Notes: generated by a model from the sequence alone, not told the origin. A DNA stretch of 64,000 nucleotides from Mesorhizobium sp. B2-4-3 (GCF_006442815.1 NZ_VFVL01000010.1:62001-126000), one strand, 5' to 3'. Numbered from the stretch's first letter, positions 8,470 to 16,956 are shown. Numbers and translations are program-made.

Positions 8470-9798
8470 CTAGAAGCCGTTCCTCCCCGGTATCCAGTTG
8501 GTGCCGGCCAAAGGCACGCCGGCCATGGCGGCGGCTTCGATCGAGAGCGCGACGAGATCCTCGGGCTCGAGATTGTGCAGGCTGTTCTTGCCGCACGCGC
8601 GGGCAATGGTCTGCGCCTCGAGCGTCATCACCTTGAGGTAGTTCGCGAGCCGCCTCCCGGCCGCGATCGGGTCGACCCGCTTCATCAACTCGGGGTCCTG
8701 CGTGGTGATGCCGGCCGGGTCGCGGCCTTCATGCCAGTCGTCATAGGCGCCGGCGGTGGTGCCGAGCGCATTGTACTCCGCCTCCCAGCGCGGATCGTTG
8801 TCGCCGAGCGCGACGAGTGCCGCCGTGCCGATCGAGACGGCGTCGACGCCGAGCGCCAGCGCCTTGGCGACATCGGCGCCGTTGCGGATGCCGCCGGAGA
8901 CGATCAACTGCACCTTGCGGTGCATGCCGAGGTCCTGCAGCGCCTGCACCGCCGGCCGGATGCAGGCAAGCGTCGGCTGGCCGACATTCTCGATGAACAC
9001 TTCCTGGGTGGCAGCCGTGCCGCCCTGCATACCGTCGACCACCACGACATCGGCGCCGGCCTTCACCGCGAGCGCGGTGTCGTAGTACGGGCGGGCTCCG
9101 CCGACCTTGACGTAGATCGGCTTTTCCCAGTCGGTGATCTCGCGCAGCTCGAGGATCTTGATCTCGAGATCGTCCGGCCCCGTCCAGTCGGGATGGCGCG
9201 AGGCCGAGCGCTGGTCGATGCCCTTGGGCAGCGTGCGCATCTCGGCGACGCGATCGGAAATCTTCTGGCCGAGCAGCATGCCGCCGCCGCCGGGCTTGGC
9301 GCCCTGGCCGACAACCACTTCGATGGCGTCGGCGCGGCGCAGGTCGCGCGGGTTCATGCCGTAGCGCGACGGCAGGTACTGGTAGACCAGTTGCTTGGAA
9401 TGGCCGCGTTCTTCCTCGGTCATGCCGCCGTCGCCGGTCGTGGTCGAGGTGCCGGACAGCGTGGCGCCACGCCCGAGCGCCTCCTTGGCCGGGCCGGAGA
9501 GCGACCCAAAGCTCATGCCGGCGATGGTGATCGGTATCTTCAGCTCGATCGGCTTCTTGGCATGGCGCGAGCCGAGCACCACCGAGGTGTCGCAGCGCTC
9601 GCGGTAGCCTTCCAGCGGATAGCGCGAGATCGACGCGCCGAGGAACAAAAGGTCGTCGAAATGCGGCAGCTTGCGCTTGGCGCCGGCGCCGCGGATGTCA
9701 TAGATGCCGGTCGCTGCTGCGCGGCGGATTTCGGAAAGCGTGTAGTCGTCGAAGGTCGCGGATTTGCGCGGCGTCGTCGGCGGGTTGCGGTAGGTCAT
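8470..9798 (-). CDS. mgsC: N-methylglutamate synthase subunit C (glutamate synthase FMN domain)
   Basis: A 442-residue protein corresponding to the FMN-binding central domain of glutamate synthase as a free-standing subunit (also called GlxD). Landmarks include MSFGSLSGPAKEALGRGATL, GGGGMLLGQKISDRVAEMR and the barrel segment VVVDGMQGGTAATQEVF. It forms N-methylglutamate from gamma-glutamylmethylamide, using methylamine released by the amidotransferase subunit. It starts 6 bp after the mgsB stop, so the genes are probably co-translated. Confidence 0.87.
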   Translation of the reverse strand: MTYRNPPTTPRKSATFDDYTLSEIRRAAATGIYDIRGAGAKRKLPHFDDLLFLGASISRYPLEGYRERCDTSVVLGSRHAKKPIELKIPITIAGMSFGSLSGPAKEALGRGATLSGTSTTTGDGGMTEEERGHSKQLVYQYLPSRYGMNPRDLRRADAIEVVVGQGAKPGGGGMLLGQKISDRVAEMRTLPKGIDQRSASRHPDWTGPDDLEIKILELREITDWEKPIYVKVGGARPYYDTALAVKAGADVVVVDGMQGGTAATQEVFIENVGQPTLACIRPAVQALQDLGMHRKVQLIVSGGIRNGADVAKALALGVDAVSIGTAALVALGDNDPRWEAEYNALGTTAGAYDDWHEGRDPAGITTQDPELMKRVDPIAAGRRLANYLKVMTLEAQTIARACGKNSLHNLEPEDLVALSIEAAAMAGVPLAGTNWIPGRNGF

Positions 9799-9804
9799 CT
9801 TGCC

Positions 9805-10536
9805 TCAATACGCGTCGGCGTTGTCGATATTGAAATTGTAGAGCTTGCGGGCCGAGCCGTAGCGCTTGAACTCCGACGCCTTGACGCCGGTGACGCCGGC
9901 CTTGTCGAGCAGGCCTTGCAGCAATTCGATGTGCTCGGGCCGCATCTCCTTGGCGATGCAGTCGGCGCCGAGGCTTTCGACCTTGCCGCGCACGAAAAGC
10001 CGCGCCTCGTAGATGGAATCGCCCAGCGCATCGCCGGCATCGCCCAGCACGACCAGGTTGCCGGACTGCGCCATGAAGGCCGACATGTGGCCGATATTGC
10101 CGTGCACGACGATGTCGATGCCTTTCATCGAGATGCCGCAGCGCGACGAGGCGTTGCCTTCGATGACGAGAAGACCGCCGCGGCCGGTGGCGCCGGCATA
10201 CTGGCTGGCGTCGCCCTTGATGACGATCGAGCCCGACATCATGTTCTCGCCGACGCCGGGGCCGGCCGAGCCGTGCACGGTGATCGCCGCGCCATCATTC
10301 ATGCCGGCGCAGTAATAGCCGACGCTCCCGCGCACATCGATGCTGACCAACTGGTCGACGCCGACCGCCACAGAGTGGCTGCCCTTGGGGTTGAGCACTT
10401 CCCAGGCGGTCTCGTTGGAGCCGGACGTGAGCTTGTGCAGCGCCTGGTTCAGTTCGCGCAGCGACTGTTGCGAGAGGTCGAAGACCCTCGCATGGCTCTG
10501 ATCGCGCTCTGCTTTCGACATTGTGGTTGCCGGCAT
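9805..10536 (-). CDS. mgsB: N-methylglutamate synthase subunit B (GXGXG domain)
   Basis: A 243-residue protein made of the right-handed beta-helix GXGXG repeats that form the C-terminal domain of glutamate synthase. Visible repeats include GSAGPGVGENMMSGSIVIKG, GATGRGGLLVIEG and GDAGDALGDSIYE. It is a structural and communication subunit between amidotransferase and FMN subunits. The ATG at 10536 is 4 bp downstream of the mgsA stop; an internal ATG at 10521 (MSKAERD) is an alternative. Longer upstream readings overlap mgsA and look spurious. Confidence 0.86.
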   Translation of the reverse strand: MPATTMSKAERDQSHARVFDLSQQSLRELNQALHKLTSGSNETAWEVLNPKGSHSVAVGVDQLVSIDVRGSVGYYCAGMNDGAAITVHGSAGPGVGENMMSGSIVIKGDASQYAGATGRGGLLVIEGNASSRCGISMKGIDIVVHGNIGHMSAFMAQSGNLVVLGDAGDALGDSIYEARLFVRGKVESLGADCIAKEMRPEHIELLQGLLDKAGVTGVKASEFKRYGSARKLYNFNIDNADAY

Positions 10537-10540
10537 CGGC

Positions 10541-11437
10541 TCAGTGCTCCCAGAAATAAACGGTTGCGGGCTCGGGCTCCCAGACCCTTGCATTGTCGAT
10601 GCCGGGCAGCTTGGTCAGCGCGCGATATTCGGAGCCGAAGGCGACATACTGGTCCGTTTCGGCCATGACGGCGGGCTTGCAGGCGATCGGGTCGCGTACC
10701 ACGCCGAAGCCGTTCTTGGTGCCGACGACGAAGGTGAAGAAGCCGTCGAGGTCGGAGAGCGTGCCTTCCAGCGCCTCGCCGAGATTCTTGCCATGCGCCA
10801 TCCGGTTGGAGAGGTAGGCGGCCGCCACTTCGGTGTCGTTCTCGGTCTCGAAGGTCATGCCGTCGCGGATCAGCTCGCGGCGCACATTGTTGTGGTTGGA
10901 GAGCGAGCCGTTATGCACCAGGCACTGGTCGGCGCCGGTCGAGAAGGGATGCGCGCCCATCGTCGTCACCGCCGATTCCGTCGCCATGCGGGTGTGGCCG
11001 ATGCCATGCGTGCCGGTCATCGAGCGCACGTCGAAGCGATCGACGACGGCTTCAGGCAGGCCGACTTCCTTGTAGATCTCGACTGCTTCGCCGGCGCCCA
11101 TGATGCGGATGTCGGGCCGCAGCGATTGCAGCGCCTCGCGCGCGGCGTCGACCTTGTCCGGCGCGGTTCGGATGACGGCGTGGGTGGATTTCGTGGCAAG
11201 ACTGACGGGAGCGCCGATCGCCTTGGCGAGCTCGATATCGAGGCCGCGGAAATCGTGCTCCGGCTTGGCCGACTGGATGGTGATCTTGGCTTCATTCTTG
11301 GAAGGGGCGCCATAGATGGCGATGCCGGCACTGTCCGGGCCGCGGTCGCTGAGCGACACCAGCATCTCCGACAGCATCGCGCCGAGCTTCGGCTCCAGCG
11401 CCTTGTCCTTCAAGAAAAGTCCGACGATTCCGCACAT
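10541..11437 (-). CDS. mgsA: N-methylglutamate synthase subunit A (class II glutamine amidotransferase)
   Basis: A 298-residue Ntn-hydrolase of the GATase-2 family. The start is fixed at 11437 because the mature protein must begin MCGIVGLF, with Cys2 as the catalytic nucleophile. RGPDSAGIAIYG and GIGHTRMATES, two further hallmarks of the family, follow. It hydrolyses gamma-glutamylmethylamide and channels methylamine to MgsC. It is the first gene of the mgsABC-gmaS-mgdABCD order and follows a small membrane-protein gene by 86 bp. Confidence 0.88.
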   Translation of the reverse strand: MCGIVGLFLKDKALEPKLGAMLSEMLVSLSDRGPDSAGIAIYGAPSKNEAKITIQSAKPEHDFRGLDIELAKAIGAPVSLATKSTHAVIRTAPDKVDAAREALQSLRPDIRIMGAGEAVEIYKEVGLPEAVVDRFDVRSMTGTHGIGHTRMATESAVTTMGAHPFSTGADQCLVHNGSLSNHNNVRRELIRDGMTFETENDTEVAAAYLSNRMAHGKNLGEALEGTLSDLDGFFTFVVGTKNGFGVVRDPIACKPAVMAETDQYVAFGSEYRALTKLPGIDNARVWEPEPATVYFWEH

Positions 11438-11523
11438 GCCAGCCTCCGACGTTTTTTGGCTCTCAGATGATGTATCCAATGAATAAGCCGAATTCAATTG
11501 GTATGAAAGAAATTTTCCTGTGA

Positions 11524-11853
11524 TTACATATTTGATGGCGCATTGCCTGAGGCACTATCGCCGTCCGGGCGCGCCTTGTGGACCCAGATCGCATGGCGGA
11601 TGCGCGCGATCCTGTAGGCGTCGAGGATCGAGAGGGCATAGATCAGGAAGCCGCCGGCATGGCGGCCGATGAAGCCGGCGTCCACCGGCGCCAGCTTGGT
11701 CGTTACCCAACCAAGGATCACCATGAAGAACAGGAACTGCAGGCCGCGCACCGGCACGCCGAGCATGACATGGCCGCTTGCCGGCAAAACAATCGCCGCG
11801 CCGAGCACGAGATACGGATTGGCCGGAACGGAGGAAGCGGTTTCGTCGGTCAT
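11524..11853 (-). CDS. Small membrane protein of unknown function
   Basis: A 109-residue protein I do not recognise. It has at least two hydrophobic segments (YLVLGAAIVLPASGHVMLGV and LQFLFFMVILGWVTTKL) and probably a third (GGFLIYALSILDAYRIARI), followed by a polar C-terminus. Its ATG overlaps the stop of the upstream gene (11850-11853, ATGA), so it is coupled to that gene. It lies between the APC permease block and mgsA and may belong to the amine-uptake or amine-oxidation machinery; that is inference. Confidence 0.65.
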   Translation of the reverse strand: MTDETASSVPANPYLVLGAAIVLPASGHVMLGVPVRGLQFLFFMVILGWVTTKLAPVDAGFIGRHAGGFLIYALSILDAYRIARIRHAIWVHKARPDGDSASGNAPSNM

Positions 11854-12539
11854 GCTGCCTGTCTTTCGCGCCGGTTGATGGCTTCGCGCAGGCCTGAGGC
11901 CGCCGCGAGCAGGCGTTCGATCAGGGCAGGATCGATCCTGGTATCGCCGAACGCCGCCTGTCGGAACACGCCGTAGCGGGCGCGCTCGGCCTCGGCCAGC
12001 AGCCAGACGATGCGCACGCCGTTCGGCGTGACCAGCAATTCCTTGGCGCGGCTTTCGGCAAAAATGTCGGTATGCGCGGCGATCAGATCCTGCGGGAAGG
12101 CGACGCCCTTGCGGTCCGTCTTGAGCACTGCGTCGGCCGGAAAGCCGAGCACCTTCGGCAGCGTGTGGGCAAGATGATCGAAATTGGAGAACGTCGTAGC
12201 CGAATTCGGCCGCATCATCATGTCGAACGTACCCGGCACTGCGACCGGCTCGGTGATCGAAACGCTAAGCCAGCGTGTCGGCAGCTTTCTTGTCGCCAGC
12301 GTGTCGACGATGGTGCGCAGCTGAACGCGCTGACCGTTCCAGGAACCGGCCCAAGTGACGATGCCGGCCGTGCCGTCGGAAATGTCGGCGGCGTCCGCGA
12401 TGACGCTGCGAACGCTGGCCGTATCGGCGGCCAAGGCTGCCTTCGCCTTGGTGCGGCCGGCACGCGCCAGCCAAGCGATATGGACGACGACGCCCAGTGC
12501 GATCGCCCCGGTAAGCAATACTGACGTCAGCTCGGACAT
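11850..12539 (-). CDS. Membrane-anchored protein of unknown function
   Basis: A 229-residue protein. One N-terminal hydrophobic segment (LTSVLLTGAIALGVVVHIAW) is followed by an arginine/lysine-rich stretch and a soluble domain of about 190 residues, suggesting a single membrane anchor with most of the protein in the cytoplasm. I recognise no domain. It starts 46 bp after the permease stop and overlaps the next small membrane-protein gene by 4 bp, so it lies in the same leftward transcription unit. Confidence 0.65.
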   Translation of the reverse strand: MSELTSVLLTGAIALGVVVHIAWLARAGRTKAKAALAADTASVRSVIADAADISDGTAGIVTWAGSWNGQRVQLRTIVDTLATRKLPTRWLSVSITEPVAVPGTFDMMMRPNSATTFSNFDHLAHTLPKVLGFPADAVLKTDRKGVAFPQDLIAAHTDIFAESRAKELLVTPNGVRIVWLLAEAERARYGVFRQAAFGDTRIDPALIERLLAAASGLREAINRRERQAA

Positions 12540-12585
12540 CTCGACACGCCACGGCCCGCCATCGAAAGGCGGGCCTTCACTCCAC

Positions 12586-13992
12586 TCAATAACCCTGCGG
12601 CTTCGGCCACGGCATGGAGAACTGGTCGCCGCGCCGCACGAATTTGTAGCGGTAGAAGTGGAACCACAGCGAGATCAGGAAATAGAACACGGTCATCGCG
12701 ATGAGCTGCGAGCCGAAGCCGAGGAAGATGGCGAAGAAGGTGACCATGCACAGGCAGAACAGCACGATCGCCGGCAGCGGATGGAAGGGATGCGTGTAGC
12801 CGCGGCGGATCGAGCCCAGCGGCCACTTCTTGCGGAACATCATGATGTTGATGCTCATGAAGGTGTATTGCAGCACGCCCGACAGGATCGAGAAGGTGAT
12901 CGCCTGGTTGAGGTCGGCGATGAAGGCGAAGGCCAACGCGATCGGCAGCAGGAACAGGATCGAGCGATAGGGCGTGCGATACTTCGGATGCACCGCCGAG
13001 AACCAGCTGGGCAGGTAGCGGTCGCGGCCGAGCGAGAACCAGGCGCGCGCCGCGTCGTTGATGCAGCCATTGGCCGAGGCAAGCGCGGCCAGCAGCGTCG
13101 CGATGAAGAGCAGGTTTTCCAGCAACGGGCTGCCCGTCAGTTTGCCGGCGTCCCACAGCGGATAGTAGGTGATGCCGAGATATTCCCACGGCATCAGCGA
13201 GGCGCAGACATACCAGGTCATCGCGGCGGCGATCAAAAGCGTGATCATGCCGGCCATCGTGCCGTAGGGCAGGGAGCGCGCCGGCGAGCGCACTTCCTCG
13301 GCCGCCTGGGTCGTTCCCTCGATGCCGAGATAATACCAGATGCCGAACTGGAAGGCGGCGATGACGCCGATCCAGCCATAGGGCAGCGCATTGGCGGGGG
13401 TGACCAGCTCGTTTAGCTTCAGCACAGCCCCTTGCGTCCACGGGCTGACCGAGAAGAACAGGATGACGATCGAGACATAGGCGATCGCGGTGATGACGAA
13501 ATTGACATTGAGCGTCATCAGCACGCCGCGATAGTTGAGCCAGGCGAGCACGACAATGGTGGCGGCGATGAAGGAATTGTGCGTCAGTCCTTCGACGCCG
13601 GCCTTGGCGACGATCGTGTCGCCGAGCAAGATCGCGTCCGACACTTCGAGCATGGTGTAGGCAAACACCAGGAACAGCGCGACGTTGAAGGCCATGAGCG
13701 GCCCGACGATATGCTTGGCCTGCGCGTACTGGCCACCGGCGGCGGCGACCGTCGACGTCACCTCCGAGTCGATCATCGCGACCGAGGTGTAGAGCAGTCC
13801 GACGACCCAGCAGACGATCAGCGCGGCGAGCGCGCCACCCTTGTCGGCGGAGAAATTCCAGCCAGTGAACTCGCCGACCAGCACGATGCCGACGCCCAGC
13901 GCCCACACATGCGCCGGGCCAAGCACCCGAAGCAGCGAGACCCTGTCGCCGTGGATTGTCGTCGTTTGTCCCGTTTCAACCGCAGCCGTCAT
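12586..13992 (-). CDS. APC-family permease, candidate methylated-amine importer
   Basis: A 468-residue amino acid-polyamine-organocation superfamily permease with about twelve hydrophobic segments, beginning near residue 25 (VLGPAHVWALGVGIVLVGEF) and ending WFHFYRYKFVRRGDQFSMPW. The glycine-rich first helix (VGEFTGWNFSADKGG) and FQFGIWYYLGIEGTTQAAEE fit the amine/GABA-type branch. The ATG at 13992 follows GGGGACTG; an upstream GTG at 14004 is less likely. Three small membrane-protein genes precede it on the same strand. The substrate is inferred from the flanking methylamine pathway and is not shown by the sequence. Confidence 0.8.
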   Translation of the reverse strand: MTAAVETGQTTTIHGDRVSLLRVLGPAHVWALGVGIVLVGEFTGWNFSADKGGALAALIVCWVVGLLYTSVAMIDSEVTSTVAAAGGQYAQAKHIVGPLMAFNVALFLVFAYTMLEVSDAILLGDTIVAKAGVEGLTHNSFIAATIVVLAWLNYRGVLMTLNVNFVITAIAYVSIVILFFSVSPWTQGAVLKLNELVTPANALPYGWIGVIAAFQFGIWYYLGIEGTTQAAEEVRSPARSLPYGTMAGMITLLIAAAMTWYVCASLMPWEYLGITYYPLWDAGKLTGSPLLENLLFIATLLAALASANGCINDAARAWFSLGRDRYLPSWFSAVHPKYRTPYRSILFLLPIALAFAFIADLNQAITFSILSGVLQYTFMSINIMMFRKKWPLGSIRRGYTHPFHPLPAIVLFCLCMVTFFAIFLGFGSQLIAMTVFYFLISLWFHFYRYKFVRRGDQFSMPWPKPQGY

Positions 13993-14004
13993 ATCAGTCC
14001 CCAC

Positions 14005-14166
14005 TCAGATCCGGTGTTTTTCGGAAACGGCTTCAAGCTCACCTTCACGCGAAGACGTCAAAGTCTCCTCGGAATAGGTCGTATCGACCTTGAACCAGTC
14101 GTAGAGCATCCACGCCGCAAGCGCGGCCGAGATGGCCCAGCAAACGTAAGACAGTCCCATCCACAT
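14005..14166 (-). CDS. Single-pass small membrane protein (53 aa)
   Basis: A short ORF beginning MWMGLSYVCWAISAAL. One transmembrane segment (LSYVCWAISAALAAWMLYDW) is followed by an acidic and polar tail ending SEKHRI. A good Shine-Dalgarno (GGGGA) lies 7 nt upstream of the ATG, and the stop is 12 bp from the permease ATG, so it looks like a genuine permease partner. It is in the same frame as the upstream 125-aa gene, separated only by a TAG and 19 sense codons that contain repeats of FDDK-like coding. Confidence 0.65.
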   Translation of the reverse strand: MWMGLSYVCWAISAALAAWMLYDWFKVDTTYSEETLTSSREGELEAVSEKHRI

Positions 14167-14182
14167 GATGTTTTCCCCGGAC

Positions 14183-14239
14183 TCTTTGTCGTCGAAAGTC
14201 TCTTTGTCGTCGTCGTCGAAAGTCTACTTGTCGTCGAAC
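14183..14239. repeat. Short direct repeats at the 3' end of the 125-aa gene
   Basis: Units built on TCTTTGTCGTCGAAAGTC occur at 14183-14200 and, with a 6-bp insertion, at 14201-14224, and a degenerate third unit starts at 14225. Read on the minus strand they repeat a Phe-Asp-Asp-Lys coding block around the stop codon of the upstream small membrane protein. This looks like slippage or tandem duplication of the gene end. Confidence 0.7.
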
Positions 14240-14601
14240 TTCTCGTTGATGACCTCGCGATATTCCTTATCGGAGGCGCGGAACAGGAAGACGAAATAGG
14301 CGATCAGCACGATCGCCATGATGATCAGCGTCGGCCAGTCGATGATGTAATGGAAGCGGTTCTGGATGATGTCGTGCGCCGTCTCCGGCGTGTAGCCCAG
14401 CTTCTCCCAGATCGAGGCCATGGTCGCATTCTGGCCGAGCGCGTCCCAGGTCTTGGCGTCGAGCGCGTCGATCGACTTCGCCGCCCCGGCAAAGCCGAGT
14501 TTCAGCGGCAGCCAGAGCGCCACGAAGATTGCGACCACCACGACCGCGATGTCGAGGACCTGTCCGGCCTTGCTCTGCTCCGGAGGGGTATAGCGAGCCA
14601 T
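14224..14601 (-). CDS. Small membrane protein of unknown function (125 aa)
   Basis: A protein beginning MARYTPPEQSKAGQVLDIAV with two predicted membrane helices, one near residues 15-35 (VLDIAVVVVAIFVALWLPLK) and one near 88-108 (WPTLIIMAIVLIAYFVFLF). The two are linked by a roughly 50-residue amphipathic region. The C-terminus is charged and ends FDDK just before the TAG. The start at 14601 follows AAGGGAGAACCC, a good ribosome site. It lies 11 bp from the upstream 95-aa gene. I do not recognise the family. Confidence 0.68.
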   Translation of the reverse strand: MARYTPPEQSKAGQVLDIAVVVVAIFVALWLPLKLGFAGAAKSIDALDAKTWDALGQNATMASIWEKLGYTPETAHDIIQNRFHYIIDWPTLIIMAIVLIAYFVFLFRASDKEYREVINEKFDDK

Positions 14602-14612
14602 GGGTTCTCCCT

Positions 14613-14900
14613 TCACGATTGACGGTTGCGGGCGGCGTCGGCGTTCTTGATGTCGAGCCCGTAGATGAAGTCCTTGTCTTCCTTGTAGTGGTTGAGCATG
14701 GCGAGGATCGCGGCGGTGTTGAAGATCAGCACCGCGGCGGCCGCAACCGCCACCACGAGCTTGATGCCGCTGTGCGGAATGTATGGCCATGTCATCAGGA
14801 GGACGAAGAGGATCGTTGCCCATAGGCACACGATCAGAAGCACGGACCCACGCACGTCAGAACGGTACAGCGCTTCGATGCGCTGCTGCATGTCGGACAT
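14613..14900 (-). CDS. Small membrane protein of unknown function (95 aa), first gene of leftward run
   Basis: The protein starts MSDMQQRIEALYRSDVRGSV and has two closely spaced hydrophobic helices, VLLIVCLWATILFVLLMTW and LVVAVAAAAVLIFNTAAILAML, then a polar tail. The ATG at 14900 follows GGGGAAAACCG. It is the first gene of the long leftward series and faces dmmD across a 285-bp divergent promoter region with motifs at 14954-14978 and 15052-15077. Confidence 0.68.
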   Translation of the reverse strand: MSDMQQRIEALYRSDVRGSVLLIVCLWATILFVLLMTWPYIPHSGIKLVVAVAAAAVLIFNTAAILAMLNHYKEDKDFIYGLDIKNADAARNRQS

Positions 14901-14953
14901 CGGTTTTCCCCTTCTGGCGACGTCCGGCCACACAACCGACCGGGCGTCCACTC

Positions 14954-14978
14954 TTTCAACAGAGTGAAATTTTTTTCA
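14954..14978. promoter_or_regulatory. Candidate operator for the leftward permease/mgs/gma/mgd run
   Basis: TTTCA-N6-TGAAA at 14954-14969 overlaps TGAAA-N4-TTTCA at 14965-14978, giving three alternating half-sites 54-78 bp upstream of the first small membrane-protein gene. TGAAATT-type cores recur upstream of dmmD and tmm. I infer a binding site of the local XRE-cupin regulator. Confidence 0.5.
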
Positions 14979-15051
14979 TAAATTCCGCTCGATTCCCGAA
15001 ATTGTCAAGCTGGATTTACGCATCGTGAACCGTTTGTCGCCGGGCAAGAAA

Positions 15052-15077
15052 TTTGCCTGACAATGAAATTATTTGCT
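15052..15077. promoter_or_regulatory. Candidate operator upstream of dmmD
   Basis: TTTGCCTG-N6-AAATTATTT at 15052-15074 contains TGAAATTATTT. It matches the arrangement upstream of tdm (1733-1755) base for base outside the six spacer positions. It lies about 110 bp before the dmmD start codon in the intergenic region shared with the leftward run. Confidence 0.5.
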
Positions 15078-15185
15078 TCAAGGGGATTGCAGGGCTTCGC
15101 CGTTTGCGGTCAATATTCGACCAAGCTCCGCCACCAAGCAGGGGCAGGGAACAGCAACGGCTTAAATCGCACGGAGGACGATCGG

Positions 15186-16319
15186 ATGACGGCATCCTGG
15201 AGATTCTCGACCCTGGCGGATCGCCATCGCGCGCTCGGCTCGAAACTCGAGGACTGGAGCGGCATGGGCACCGCCTGGGCTTACGACAAGGATGCCGACG
15301 CGGAATATGTCGCGATCCGCACCAAGGCCGGGCTGATGGACGTCTCCGGCCTGAAGAAGGTCCACATCACCGGGCCGCACGCCTCGCATCTCATCGACCT
15401 CGCCACAACGCGCGACGTCGAAAAGATCTATCCCGGCAAGTCGGCCTACGCCTGCATGCTGAACGAGGCCGGCAAATTCACCGACGACTGCATCCTCTAC
15501 CGCATCAGCCCGAACTCATGGATGGTCGTGCACGGCTCAGGCACCGGCCACGAGGAACTGCAGCGCGCTGCGATGGGCCGCGATGTCTCGCTGCGTTTCG
15601 ACGACAATCTGCATGACCTGTCGCTGCAGGGGCCGACCGCGGTCGACTATCTGGCCAAGCATGTGCCCGGGATCCGCGATCTCAACTACTTCCATCATAT
15701 GCACACGCAGCTCTTCGGTTTTCCGGCGATGATCTCGCGCACCGGCTACACCGGCGAGCGCGGCTACGAGATTTTCTGCCGCGGCCAGGATGCCGGCAGG
15801 ATCTGGGACAGGATCCTCGAAGAGGGGAAGAGCGCCGGCATCATCCCGTGCCGCTTCACCACGCTCGACATGCTGCGCGTCGAGAGCTACCTGCTCTTCT
15901 ACCCTTACGACAATTCCCAAAAATATCCGTTCGAGAACGAAGGCCCCGGCGACACGCTGTGGGAACTCGGCCTCGACTTCACCGTCAGCCCCGGCAAGAC
16001 CGGCTTCCGCGGGGCCGAAGAACACTACAGGCTGAAGGGCAAGGAGCGCTTCAAGATCTACGGCGTGCTGCTCGACGGCAAAGAGCCAGCCGACGAAGGC
16101 GCGCCGGTCTACCGCGACGGCAGACAAGTCGGCGTGGTCACTTGCGCCATGTATTCGCCGCTGGTCGAGAAATCGATGGGCATCGCCCGGCTCGACGTGG
16201 ATTGCGCCGTCAAGGACACCAAGCTCGAGATCCGCAACAAGAGCGGCTCGATCAAGGCGACGGCGCAACCGCTGCCGTTCGACGATCCGAAAAAGACCAA
16301 GCGCACGGCAAAAGGTTGA
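15186..16319 (+). CDS. dmmD: Dimethylamine monooxygenase-associated GcvT-like protein DmmD
   Basis: A 377-residue aminomethyltransferase-like (GcvT fold) protein. In dimethylamine monooxygenase and in heme-dependent oxidative N-demethylase systems, this folate-binding subunit captures the formaldehyde produced. FPAMISRTGYTGERGYEIFC is the characteristic GcvT segment. The ATG at 15186 is preceded by GGAGGACG; the in-frame extension back to 15063 lacks a ribosome site and crosses the promoter motif. It leads dmmDABC, 40 bp ahead of dmmA. Confidence 0.87.
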   Translation: MTASWRFSTLADRHRALGSKLEDWSGMGTAWAYDKDADAEYVAIRTKAGLMDVSGLKKVHITGPHASHLIDLATTRDVEKIYPGKSAYACMLNEAGKFTDDCILYRISPNSWMVVHGSGTGHEELQRAAMGRDVSLRFDDNLHDLSLQGPTAVDYLAKHVPGIRDLNYFHHMHTQLFGFPAMISRTGYTGERGYEIFCRGQDAGRIWDRILEEGKSAGIIPCRFTTLDMLRVESYLLFYPYDNSQKYPFENEGPGDTLWELGLDFTVSPGKTGFRGAEEHYRLKGKERFKIYGVLLDGKEPADEGAPVYRDGRQVGVVTCAMYSPLVEKSMGIARLDVDCAVKDTKLEIRNKSGSIKATAQPLPFDDPKKTKRTAKG

Positions 16320-16359
16320 GGCATCATCACGGGGAGGGGGCTCGAGGTACGAAGGTAGA

Positions 16360-16956
16360 ATGACAGCCAAGACGATCATCAGCCGGCCCATTTACGGAAC
16401 GCTGTCGCCGCAACCAGGCAAGCATCATCTCTTTATCGCCGATGCGGAAGGCGCGCTGGCGATAACGGACATGGCTGGCAAGGCGCCGCCCGGCTTCTTC
16501 GACGGCGCCGAGATCGTCTTTATTCCCGACCCCGAGGGTAAGCACATCTCGGCGCTTGAGGCGCTGGAGCCGGCTCAGCTCCATCTGCCGCCGTCCTTCG
16601 CCAGCCTCCTGCCGCGGCTCAGGCAGACGCTGACCAACGCCCATATGGGGCTGCGTCTCTATCTTGCCGGCACCGAGGGCCTGATCGGCCAGGCCATGCA
16701 GGCCGCGCTTGAAGCAGGCGTCGACCACACCTCGATTGAGACCGAGCATCGCGGCTCGCTGGCGCGGCGCATGCAGTGCGTGCACTGCAAGGGAATCACC
16801 GAGAATGTGACGACGCAGCCGGCCGCCTGTTCGCATTGCGGCCTGCTGCTCCTGGTGCGCGATCACTATTCGCGGCGCCTCGCAGCCTTCCAGGGCGTGT
16901 GCATCAACGCCGAGGATCGCTCCGAGATTCCTCCGATGGAGGAGGCCTTCCCATGA
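16360..16956 (+). CDS. dmmA: Dimethylamine monooxygenase subunit DmmA
   Basis: A 198-residue DmmA-family subunit. The C-terminal part carries two Cys-x2-Cys knuckles, C140-x2-C143 (MQCVHCKG) and C157-x2-C160 (ACSHCG), forming a rubredoxin- or zinc-ribbon-like site. The N-terminal part (ISRPIYGTLSPQPGKHHLFI) is a domain known mainly from this family. The protein pairs with DmmB and DmmC to oxidise dimethylamine to methylamine and formaldehyde. Its stop overlaps the dmmB ATG (16953-16956), so the two are co-translated. Confidence 0.85.
   Translation: MTAKTIISRPIYGTLSPQPGKHHLFIADAEGALAITDMAGKAPPGFFDGAEIVFIPDPEGKHISALEALEPAQLHLPPSFASLLPRLRQTLTNAHMGLRLYLAGTEGLIGQAMQAALEAGVDHTSIETEHRGSLARRMQCVHCKGITENVTTQPAACSHCGLLLLVRDHYSRRLAAFQGVCINAEDRSEIPPMEEAFP

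Noticed and set aside
8575..10668. 697-codon plus-strand open frame opposite mgsC and mgsB
   Set aside because: Antisense to two well-supported genes with family motifs; no ribosome site or recognisable domain.
15063..15185. Extended N-terminus for dmmD
   Set aside because: The extension lacks a ribosome site and overlaps the TTTGCCTG-N6-AAATTATTT promoter motif, while the ATG at 15186 follows GGAGG.
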